A stretch of 64,000 bases of DNA, from the NCBI RefSeq assembly GCF_000026365.1, contig NC_012991.1, positions 248,001 through 312,000 of the forward strand. Reading direction: 5' to 3'. A program made the translations under genes and the position numbers. This document shows, piece by piece, positions 1-7,748 of this stretch. Every line of letters begins with the position of its first letter. The first letter of the stretch is position 1. Origin of the DNA: Zygosaccharomyces rouxii (taxonomy: Eukaryota > Ascomycota > Saccharomycetes > Saccharomycetales > Saccharomycetaceae). The notes under the pieces are model-generated. The model was not told where the DNA came from and did not search any database. It saw only the letters and a list, made by a program, of their open reading frames with translations.

Positions 1-173
1 ATGATATCAACACCAGCATCTTTCTGCAATTTCCAGTTTGCAACTCTGATGTCCTTACCAACTTTTAGCAATTCATCAACTGAAGCCTTACCCTTCCAGT
101 AAGATTCAGTGATCTTCTTAAGTTCTCTATTAGGACCAATTCTTGGGAAACCAAGTACAGCAGATTGAACCAT
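1..173 (-). CDS. MET6: Cobalamin-independent methionine synthase, N-terminal fragment (cut by window edge)
   Basis: Only the first 57 codons lie in the window; the rest runs off the left edge. The translation opens MVQSAVLGFPRIGPNRELKK, the hallmark start of the MetE/Met6 family, which transfers a methyl group from 5-methyltetrahydrofolate polyglutamate to homocysteine in the cytosol. The ATG at 173-171 is the only sensible start. It faces IES5 divergently across about 850 bp, as MET6/YER091C and IES5/YER092W do in S. cerevisiae. A TATA-like box lies about 100 bp upstream. The zinc and substrate sites are outside the window, so integrity cannot be judged. Confidence 0.95.
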   Translation of the reverse strand, partial: MVQSAVLGFPRIGPNRELKKITESYWKGKASVDELLKVGKDIRVANWKLQKDAGVDI

Positions 174-1022
174 TGTGTGTTGTAGATTCTTGATAACTTG
201 TACTACTTTAATATAAAATGAATTGACCAGAAGGTAGGGTACTGAAAGTGTTGAGTATAGTGCCCCTTTATATACTTCACAAATTTTTGCAAGAATTAAA
301 TACGGTACGGCTCGCGCATAACACAATAATCACATGCAATGAGGTTGATTCATAGTAATCCATAGTATTACGAGTATTCTGCTGCATTAAAATCAGCTGG
401 AATTATCACACAAAAAGTGTGGATTCGTTTAAGCACTATGGTGGCGGAAGATATTATAAAGGGAAATTGCAGTAAATAGACAAGAGACAATTGGCGTTGT
501 ATTACCGATTCAATTGGTCAAGAGTTGCTTAATGTGTTCATGTACGTGTTACTACTGGGTTGTACTATGATTGAAAAAGAAGTCATCGATTGAACGAATG
601 TTGAAAATTTCAAAATTGATCCTAACACCGACCGGTGTGAAAGCGGTGTGATATTTTTTGAAAGCCACCACACTATGTACGAAGCACAGTGCAATGTCAC
701 GTTTTTTGATAAAGATAGCAAACCACGTGAATATCATGTGATACTGTAGTGTGATGCTGAGCGCTTAGATTCAAGGTTATGCTTCAAAAACGACATCAGC
801 AATTGGGCATTTTATGCTAATCATGTTTAACTTGACATTGGAAGCGAACTCGACCACGTATTATCGCCCTCTACACTAGTAAAGACCTTTTTCATGCTTT
901 GTCCGGGTAGCTTAGCGCACTACTTACTGCAAGGCCGTGTAACTAATATCATCAATTAGTCTAAAGGATAAGAGTAAGAAAGGGAAAACATTGTATTGGT
1001 GTTCCCCCTGCTCATACTCAGC
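174..1022. other. Divergent intergenic region MET6/IES5
   Basis: About 850 bp without a credible gene. It holds the MET6 TATA-like box and, at 724-740, a CACGTG followed by CATGTG, which could be Cbf1-type sites as expected for a sulfur-amino-acid gene, although they are far from MET6 (550 bp). The ORFs of about 60-70 codons at 518-737 on the minus strand show no family resemblance. Confidence 0.6.
267..274 (-). promoter_or_regulatory. TATA box of MET6
   Basis: On the minus strand this reads TATATAAA, about 95-100 bp upstream of the MET6 ATG, a usual distance for a yeast TATA element. Assignment is by position and consensus only. Confidence 0.5.
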
Positions 1023-1373
1023 ATGGGTAAGCCTACAGGTTCATCAGAAACTGATTACAAGAAGGTTCTGTCTCGGAATGATGAACTGGTAAAGCAGGAG
1101 ACCACTCTAAAGAAAGAGTATACTACGCTGCTAAGAAAGATTTCTAGTATATGTTCGGTTTTAGATCAGTTGGAAGGTGAGACAGCAGAAACTCCGGGTC
1201 TCATATCCAATAGGTCTCTCAAAAGAGTTCCGGGATTCCAGTGGCATAACGACCAAATAAACCTCCTTGAAAAACTGTCACAGGAAAATCAAGAAATCAC
1301 GATACCAACAGAATTAATAGATTCTTATAAATTGTATAAGGATACTCCTCTATTACATAGAGATGTACAATAA
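1023..1373 (+). CDS. IES5: INO80 chromatin-remodelling complex subunit Ies5
   Basis: A 116-residue protein assigned mainly by position: it sits between MET6 and TSC11 exactly as YER092W/IES5 does, and is similar in size to Ies5 (about 125 aa). Residues 12-55 form a charged helical, coiled-coil-like stretch, and the C-terminus carries IPTELIDSYKLYKDTPLL, a pattern I associate with Ies5 orthologs. The frame is open upstream to a TTG at 996, but the first ATG is at 1023, so I start there. Ies5 is a fungal-specific, fast-evolving accessory subunit of the INO80 nucleosome remodeller in the nucleus. Its 3' end converges on TSC11 with only 42 bp between stops. Confidence 0.8.
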   Translation: MGKPTGSSETDYKKVLSRNDELVKQETTLKKEYTTLLRKISSICSVLDQLEGETAETPGLISNRSLKRVPGFQWHNDQINLLEKLSQENQEITIPTELIDSYKLYKDTPLLHRDVQ

Positions 1374-1381
1374 TACAACGG

Positions 1382-1409
1382 TTTTTTTTTTAAAAAAAAA
1401 AAAAAAAAA
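1382..1409. terminator. T10A18 tract between convergent IES5 and TSC11
   Basis: An uninterrupted run of ten T followed by eighteen A fills most of the 42-bp gap between the two convergent stop codons. Such T/A tracts are typical around yeast polyadenylation sites, and this one reads as an A/T-rich 3'-end element on both strands. Terminator function is inferred. Confidence 0.45.
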
Positions 1410-1415
1410 TATGCA

Positions 1416-4400
1416 TTAACATTGCTTCGTACTATTCCTCCTTTTCTCAACTCTAATTACATTTTCTAGTGCCTTCTTGTTTATGGAAAGTCCACATAGA
1501 AATTTTCGAACATGAGGTTTAAACCTGTATTGAGCCATCATGTCAAGAATCTTGTAAAACATGATTTCGCTTTCAAATAAACTTGAACCGTATTTTTTAT
1601 TCAACTCCGTAATTCCCTTAATTGCATTACCTGATAGGATGTGATTCCCCAGTTGTGATATTATTGTAAGCACTTCGTCAATTATCTTTTCTTCTTCGTT
1701 GCTGTATTGGCGCTGTTGGTTTAATATAGCTTTGGTATAAAATCTTTCCTCGGTCTTCATTAAATCTTGTAAAGAACCGTCTTCCAATGGATTTTCCATC
1801 ATAGTTTTTTCATCGAGTAAAACACGCAAGTTCAGATTTATTGGTTTGATATCGCCAAGCATGCGCCCAAATTTAGTATCAAACTCAATTATAGGTTCTT
1901 TGTATTCACCTTGTGCAATCCAACGTTTCTCGTTGTAAGACAAAAATTTATCCAAACGACTGGGGAAAGTTATACCCATTGGTGAGCCTTGTACGTTAAG
2001 ACAACAACTCCATCCCATTTCGTCTAGAATCTCGCATCCTTCGGTAGTCTTACTGATCAATCCCAGAGCCAAGAGTGCTGTAAAACGTACAGATGTGATA
2101 CTGGCGTAGTATGCAATTTGAATCATATCTTCCACAACAGAATATTCATCCAAAAGTCCTATTCCCAACATTGTGGATCCAATGTATCCTACACACCACA
2201 GTGAAGATTTCAAATTGATAATATCATTGACGGGGGCATCTTCTGGATACTTCAGAGTTTGTCTAAATGCCTTGATAATACTGATAAATGTAGCTAAATC
2301 TCTGCTCTGTCCGATCAACGTTATCCCATCTTCTGTCTTTGCAAGACTTTCATAAAAATGTTGAGGTAAGCGATCAATACCAGTCATTCTTCTAGAAGAG
2401 TTACTGAAAGTACCATGTTGATTATAATCAAGAAAGTTCTCAACAAGAAACACGTATTCCTTGTTTTTGGTCGCCAGCCATGACTTTCTCTCCTCTTGTA
2501 CAAAATTAATTTCATTGAGAAGTTGGAATCCATTCTTAGTTCCTAGTAGTTCAAAAATGATTGGTGATCTGATGAAAACCAGTTGATTGAGTGAGGTATG
2601 TAACGAGGATCCCAATTTGTGTGAACTTTCATTTTTCACAACGTATTCATACAACGCCTGATCGGCAATAGCTACGACTTGAGGACTCAAATCGTACAGC
2701 TGTCTCGTTAACATTTCCACGATATATCTTCTCAGGAGATCATTGTCCTTGGAAGTTTCGGAATCTTGGGTAGCAGTATCATCTAAACAGGACAAGCTCT
2801 TCAATTTTTCCCCCAGATACTCGGTGGCCTTGATTCTAGTGTGCTTGTCTGAATTCACCAATGCCTTACTCATAATTGTTCTACAATGACGCGAATATCT
2901 AAGATCCAATTCAGGTAGTGTGAGAAGTAAAAACGTAGAAGAAATTTTGGACTTTGGTTGGAACATTTTGTAAATTACCGTGAAGAAATTCCATCTCGTC
3001 AAGACAGCTATACCATTTCCTGACTGGGTTAGAACACCAATGAATTTGAAATAACCGACCACCATCTTTGATGATAATAATCTTAAATTGAATATGTTTC
3101 CTACCGTATGTCCCTCCATGGCTCGGAACAATAAAGAGGCTAATTGAGGAATAATCTTTGTATCATCCATAAATATTCTCATACCTACAGTCGAGGATGT
3201 AAGCATGTGGAAGAATTGGCATCCTGCTTGAACGTACCTCTGAGAAAGTCTTGATCCCCGGTTTACATTGGCAAACCTCATTCTCAATGGTCTGTAAAAA
3301 ATGAGAAGCCTTCTGATAAATTTGGTAGACCTCGCTAGTTCATCCAAGTGCTTGTCATTTAATAAAGGACCTTCTAAAAGTTCCTGTATCACGTTCCAGT
3401 TCCAAAGATTGAATTCCTTTGTCTGTAAGACCCTAGAATCGAAAACCATTTTCCGGAATTTAATGTCATCCACTTCACGATTTAAAGTCCCTACAGTCAT
3501 ATTCTGCAAAAAACTCTTGACTGGTTTACCATAATCGATTCCTGCAACGCCCAATTTGTTTCTATTTCGATTCATGGTGTAAGTCAGCTTACCAAACTGA
3601 TAGGTCTCATCATAAATAAGCGGTTCCCAAGTGGGGGGTAGTCCTTTAACATCAAAGACATTGACATCTAACAAATTTGCCGCCAAGTTAATGTATTCAG
3701 CAAGCAACAATCTTCCTTTTGAAATCAACGTCGAACTCACACCTTGATCCTTCTTTTGATCTATAAGGGCCCAAATTTGTCCCCCGAAATTACTATGGTA
3801 CATCATGAGGATTAAAAGTGCGATATGCTGGTTTATAAGCATTGATTCTCGGGAGAAGTGTAAGGATACCTGCTTGAAATGGGCTCTATTCTTATCGTAG
3901 GAAAGTTGTTTTATCCTAAGCACATCTAAAAAAATGTCAATCAGATATTGAGCACACATGGGTACTTGGAAAAATGAAAGTAATTCCTTTAAAGGTTTGA
4001 AGTTATCCATGGAAAATAACATGAACCCGTTATAATCTTTAAGCGCTTTAGTGATTAACAGACATGTGTTTTGCATCTTTTCCACGTTCAAAGCTGATTT
4101 GGTATTTGTATCTGAAAAACTAGTTACTAGCACTGATATGTCAAAATCGTTTAAGAAATGGACTCTTGTAGCATGCATCGACATTAATTGTAGAATTGTG
4201 TCGAGTATGATAGAAGCCATGGGGAAAGGTGGATCTTGCAGTATCCCTTCCAATACACGCATACCATGACATTCACTCACCACTTCCGGACACACAAAAC
4301 AAAATTCAAGCAATGTTTCTATAGCCATATTTCTTAGTGGATCCTCTTGTTTCTCCACACAACTGATAACGGCCTGTACTATTCCCAATGTAATACCAGC

Positions 4401-5600
4401 GCGGTGCTCCAGAAATGTTCTTACCAATCTCAATGCCTGTTCCCTCTCCATTTGAAATGAAAAATCCTTGGCAAACGACATTATCAGACAAACGTCTATG
4501 TGAAGCCGTAACATCTCCTGGATGAATTCTTCGCCATCGATCAGATATCGGCATATACGATAACCGCATGAAACTACGACTCTATCCTCATTCAAAAGCA
4601 TAGCTTGTATTGTGTATATGAACGAATCCAATAGTAGATTGCCTCTTATCTCTGGATGTTGCTTTAAAAGGGTCACTAATCCATTTGATTTCTTCAAAAC
4701 AAAATCTGCTGGAGAATTCTTATCTTGGAGAGATTGCATGTATCCGCTAACGAGCCAAGTAGCCGTCTCAATATTTTTAGCATTGGGTTCATCCTCATCA
4801 CTCTCTGTCGGTACCTCTGATGAATGGTCATCAGATAACGTTGTTTCATGCTGATCATGGGAACTCCTTAGGGTAAAATTATCCTCTTGTGGTACTGGAC
4901 TATCATGAGCCATTAAAGTCTGTTCCAATGAATGTTCCTTAACAGATTCCTGTGGTGACCTAAGTCCCACTGGGATATCTTCTCTCGGCAGTGATCTGGG
5001 ATGATCTCGTACACAATACAATTCTCTTGATCTCTTCGTGTGTTCGAACTGTAGTTTCAAGTCTGCAATTTTCTTCTCCATCTTCTTGATAAATTTATCC
5101 AATTCACGTATCTGTGTATTAGCCTTTATTCGCATGGAATGCTTTTGTAAATGGTCTGTAGAATATGCACCAGAGTAGATCTCAGATCCTGTAGAATCCC
5201 GTATATGCTCTGCCTCTTCCTTACTCCTGCGAGTTTCACTCAGTTGCTGCTGTAATTGATTTATCTCAGTTTTCAATCCTTGCAATGCCTTGTTTAAACT
5301 AGTAGTAGGCCTCTTCCCCTGGAGTGGACTGGCAGGTGAAGGCGGGACATTATCTAATCTCTTGGTGGAAAGAAATGACGTCGATAGAACTAACTTTTGC
5401 CGTTGCTTCTTACTATTATTATTGCTGCTACTAATGGTCTGGTTGGTATTGATATGGTGCAAACCACTGGAACTACTACTGCCATTCAAAGTGGGATTGG
5501 ATCCGTCTGTGGGTAAAGTGTTCAATGTGCTTGAACGGGAACGCCCTTCGTCATCCTTCGGACTACTGATTGATAGACTATCTGGGACCGTATTCATCAT
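1416..5600 (-). CDS. TSC11: TORC2 subunit Tsc11/Avo3 (rictor ortholog)
   Basis: 1394 residues, against about 1430 for S. cerevisiae Tsc11. It is an essential subunit of TOR complex 2, which signals through Ypk1 to sphingolipid synthesis and actin at the plasma membrane. Residues 1-100 are Ser/Asn-rich and disordered; 102-132 and 153-192 are heptad-rich coiled coils; from about 275 onward the protein is a long helical-repeat scaffold as in the rictor family, including the conserved stretch around YVGSTMLGIGLLDEYSVVE near the C-terminus. The start is a double ATG (MMNTVPDS) at 5600. Neighbours IES5 and AIM11 match the YER092-YER093 order. No frameshift seen. Confidence 0.95.
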   Translation of the reverse strand: MMNTVPDSLSISSPKDDEGRSRSSTLNTLPTDGSNPTLNGSSSSSGLHHINTNQTISSSNNNSKKQRQKLVLSTSFLSTKRLDNVPPSPASPLQGKRPTTSLNKALQGLKTEINQLQQQLSETRRSKEEAEHIRDSTGSEIYSGAYSTDHLQKHSMRIKANTQIRELDKFIKKMEKKIADLKLQFEHTKRSRELYCVRDHPRSLPREDIPVGLRSPQESVKEHSLEQTLMAHDSPVPQEDNFTLRSSHDQHETTLSDDHSSEVPTESDEDEPNAKNIETATWLVSGYMQSLQDKNSPADFVLKKSNGLVTLLKQHPEIRGNLLLDSFIYTIQAMLLNEDRVVVSCGYRICRYLIDGEEFIQEMLRLHIDVCLIMSFAKDFSFQMEREQALRLVRTFLEHRAGITLGIVQAVISCVEKQEDPLRNMAIETLLEFCFVCPEVVSECHGMRVLEGILQDPPFPMASIILDTILQLMSMHATRVHFLNDFDISVLVTSFSDTNTKSALNVEKMQNTCLLITKALKDYNGFMLFSMDNFKPLKELLSFFQVPMCAQYLIDIFLDVLRIKQLSYDKNRAHFKQVSLHFSRESMLINQHIALLILMMYHSNFGGQIWALIDQKKDQGVSSTLISKGRLLLAEYINLAANLLDVNVFDVKGLPPTWEPLIYDETYQFGKLTYTMNRNRNKLGVAGIDYGKPVKSFLQNMTVGTLNREVDDIKFRKMVFDSRVLQTKEFNLWNWNVIQELLEGPLLNDKHLDELARSTKFIRRLLIFYRPLRMRFANVNRGSRLSQRYVQAGCQFFHMLTSSTVGMRIFMDDTKIIPQLASLLFRAMEGHTVGNIFNLRLLSSKMVVGYFKFIGVLTQSGNGIAVLTRWNFFTVIYKMFQPKSKISSTFLLLTLPELDLRYSRHCRTIMSKALVNSDKHTRIKATEYLGEKLKSLSCLDDTATQDSETSKDNDLLRRYIVEMLTRQLYDLSPQVVAIADQALYEYVVKNESSHKLGSSLHTSLNQLVFIRSPIIFELLGTKNGFQLLNEINFVQEERKSWLATKNKEYVFLVENFLDYNQHGTFSNSSRRMTGIDRLPQHFYESLAKTEDGITLIGQSRDLATFISIIKAFRQTLKYPEDAPVNDIINLKSSLWCVGYIGSTMLGIGLLDEYSVVEDMIQIAYYASITSVRFTALLALGLISKTTEGCEILDEMGWSCCLNVQGSPMGITFPSRLDKFLSYNEKRWIAQGEYKEPIIEFDTKFGRMLGDIKPINLNLRVLLDEKTMMENPLEDGSLQDLMKTEERFYTKAILNQQRQYSNEEEKIIDEVLTIISQLGNHILSGNAIKGITELNKKYGSSLFESEIMFYKILDMMAQYRFKPHVRKFLCGLSINKKALENVIRVEKRRNSTKQC

Positions 5601-5832
5601 TTAAGGACCAGCTAGGTTGGTCAAAAGATTCCTCAGGTCTTGCCTTACCCGCTTGTAATCACCTATAATCCTACTTATCCAAGAGTTAATTTGATAATAG
5701 CTTGATCTCGGGGACATCCCAACTTAGAGTATCGCTTTGTATAATGTTATTATGTACATGTCAGCTGAATTTCACGTGCTGTTGGCCATAAGAATACCAA
5801 GTCCGTAGTTCTGTATTTTGAATTGCATACCT

Positions 5833-6332
5833 TCATTTCTTATCATTATTCAGTAGTTGTTCCAATTGGTTTACGATCTGTGAAGTTTCTGTGTCCATTG
5901 GCAACTGCGATGAGTCTGATTCTTGACCCATGAGTCGCTTTAATTTGTAACTAAATTCTGGGAAAGTAGAGATATCTGCAATCCAACACCCTCCAAACAC
6001 CATCATGGTAAGTCCACCAGTTGCTAGTCCTGTACCGAGAACTAACGCACTAGCAGCTTCTCCCTTGTAAGAGAAAGGTGGAGGTTTGTAGTTCAATTGA
6101 AACATATTGGGTATATCTGGAATCAAATAGTTAGTATGATGCGTTAATGTAGAGAACTCTCAGTTATGATTGACATACACTTTCTTCCTAGCATTCCTCT
6201 GTATGCTACTCTACAGGATACAAGCGTCAATGCAGTTGCACAGAAAAATCTAAGCATCTGACGCTTTCGTCTGATTTTGTACTCATGGCTAAAGGCAGAT
6301 ATCTGCCTCTCAGAAAATTGTACATTATTCAT
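5833..6332 (-). CDS. AIM11: Mitochondrial membrane protein Aim11, two exons
   Basis: The gene is interrupted. Exon 1 is 6332-6179 and exon 2 is 6116-5833, spliced in frame to 145 aa (S. cerevisiae Aim11 is about 137). The junction reads RMLGRK-type sequence, then YIPNMFQ, then [10 protein letters not shown], continuous with the family pattern. Two hydrophobic segments, [18 protein letters not shown] in exon 1 and [20 protein letters not shown] in exon 2, suggest two membrane passes. S. cerevisiae AIM11/YER093C-A also has an intron, and its likely ohnolog YBL059W lies next to CMC2, as the gene here does. Molecular function is unknown; mutants affect mitochondrial genome maintenance. Confidence 0.93.
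6117..6178 (-). other. Spliceosomal intron of AIM11 (62 nt)
   Basis: On the minus strand a perfect 5' splice site GTATGT starts at 6178, a perfect branch site TACTAAC lies at 6136-6130, and the first downstream AG (in CCAG) ends at 6117. Removal joins AAG-T to AT-ATA and restores the Aim11 reading frame (codon TAT). Without splicing, exon 1 runs into a stop 35 bp later. Confidence 0.95.
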
Positions 6333-6474
6333 TTGATCTTTCTTTCTATATCAATTGTGGTACTAGTTGTGTAGATGTAGTGTAATATTAACCTTTTCGA
6401 TGATTTGAAAAATTACAAGCTCATTATCACTAATCCCTACAAAAGATAATATACCAGAAGAATAGCCATCGCCG

Positions 6475-6783
6475 ATGCATCCCCAGTTAGAAGCTAAAAG
6501 ATTCGACAGCTGTATTGATTTCATTCAGGCATTAGATCAATGTCATCAAAGAGAATACTACAAGAGAATGTTTGGTCTTTGTGATATTGAGAAAGAAGCA
6601 CTATCTAAATGTCTTCACGAAGCTAGAAAGAACGGTGAAAAGGAACAGATAGCTATCATGAGGGAGAAACGTAAAGCCCTTGAGAATAAATGGAAAAAGA
6701 TGGACGAAGAGGAGTATGGTGAAGATTTGGTTCTAAAAAAGTTGTTAGAGAGACATTCTGACAAGTTGAAAGGTTCTAAGTAA
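6475..6783 (+). CDS. CMC2: Twin CX9C protein Cmc2, cytochrome c oxidase biogenesis
   Basis: 102 residues with cysteines at 13, 23, 36 and 46, that is two CX9C motifs forming the helical hairpin imported into the mitochondrial intermembrane space by Mia40. The opening MHPQLEAKRF and the WKKMDEEEYGED segment are typical of Cmc2, which supports cytochrome oxidase assembly with Cmc1. In S. cerevisiae CMC2 (YBL059C-A) is on chromosome II beside YBL059W; here it sits beside AIM11 among chromosome V genes, as expected before the genome duplication. Confidence 0.93.
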   Translation: MHPQLEAKRFDSCIDFIQALDQCHQREYYKRMFGLCDIEKEALSKCLHEARKNGEKEQIAIMREKRKALENKWKKMDEEEYGEDLVLKKLLERHSDKLKGSK

Positions 6784-6857
6784 TAAGCAATAGGAAGGAA
6801 GAAAAAATTAAAAGGAACTTATTATACCGTGTAAATAATGCTGTGTACGACTATTTT

Positions 6858-7475
6858 TCAATCCTGTCTGGTTCTTAGATACTTCTTAACCGCCTTATCC
6901 TTCTGAATAATGTATACTACGGCACCCCAACCTGAAAGAGCATCACGATCCACAGCATTCAGCAACGATTGACTAATGGTTTCAAACAGGTCTTCAGGTT
7001 CTAAATCTGGTTCGTATAAAGATTCGCACATACCAAATAATTGGTCTGAAGCTGTACCACTTACAATGAAATCCTTGGCTTCATCAATACATCCAATCAT
7101 ATCAAACCCAGCAATAAATGGTTTACCCGTCTTTGAATTGATTCCCGCCACTATAGGTCCTACGAAGAATGGTCCGAATCTTCTCTCATAAAGGGATGAG
7201 GATACTAGTTGTGTGAAAGTTTCTGGTTCGATTGGTCTATCCTCTTTCAAGTTGTATAGGTTGGTTTTATAACGAAAGGTTTCACTTAAAGTTGTCACAT
7301 CTGTTGCTAATCCTGTAAGTCCTAAAAACACATGGCCATATTTAAAGATCTTTTCAAAATTGTTGGAGACCCCCAGTGATTGCATACCCAGACGTAGATC
7401 GCATGCAATGGCTACACAGTCCTTGCCTGTCATTGCAACGCAAACACCACCGTTAATCGTACTTGGATCACTCAT
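6858..7475 (-). CDS. PUP3: 20S proteasome subunit beta-3
   Basis: 205 residues, the same length as S. cerevisiae Pup3. The Ntn-hydrolase fold is clear: GGVCVAMTGKDCVAIACDLR at the N-terminus, GLTGLATDVTTL, and the SGTASDQLFGMCES segment. Beta-3 is a non-catalytic ring subunit, and the N-terminus lacks the processed catalytic Thr arrangement of the beta-1, -2 and -5 subunits. The ATG at 7475 is the first in frame. The promoter at 7476-7748 carries a PACE-like Rpn4 site and two CACGTG boxes. Confidence 0.97.
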   Translation of the reverse strand: MSDPSTINGGVCVAMTGKDCVAIACDLRLGMQSLGVSNNFEKIFKYGHVFLGLTGLATDVTTLSETFRYKTNLYNLKEDRPIEPETFTQLVSSSLYERRFGPFFVGPIVAGINSKTGKPFIAGFDMIGCIDEAKDFIVSGTASDQLFGMCESLYEPDLEPEDLFETISQSLLNAVDRDALSGWGAVVYIIQKDKAVKKYLRTRQD

Positions 7476-7590
7476 GGTAAATCTATAGTAGGTAGAATAA
7501 CAACTGAATTCTTAGTAACACTTACAATGGTCTCTTAAGAGCGCTGGTAAGTCGTTGTAGAACGTCATACAGTAACATTAATGGGTTGGG

Positions 7591-7599
7591 TTCGCCACC
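7591..7599 (-). promoter_or_regulatory. PACE-like Rpn4 site upstream of PUP3
   Basis: The minus strand reads GGTGGCGAA, one base from the proteasome-associated control element GGTGGCAAA, about 120 bp upstream of the PUP3 ATG. Its place in a proteasome promoter supports Rpn4 control; binding is inferred. Confidence 0.65.
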
Positions 7600-7641
7600 A
7601 ATATTAGCCCTTTACAGAGGCGAGAAAATGAAAATGCACCA

Positions 7642-7658
7642 CACGTGATTATCACGTG
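7642..7658. promoter_or_regulatory. Paired CACGTG boxes in the PUP3 promoter
   Basis: Two CACGTG palindromes at 7642-7647 and 7653-7658 with 5 bp between them, about 170-180 bp upstream of PUP3. They fit Cbf1 or another bHLH factor; which factor binds cannot be told from sequence. Confidence 0.45.
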
Positions 7659-7748
7659 ACCTACAGATTTCCATGCCATAGTTATACATATATACAAATA
7701 TTATCTTTACAATATTTTTTAAATGTGTTCCTTTAATTCGTAATGTTA

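Noticed and set aside
900..960. tRNA-like A-box (GGGTAGCTTAGCGC) upstream of IES5
   Set aside because: No B box (GGTTCGAnTCC) at a proper distance and no acceptor pairing.
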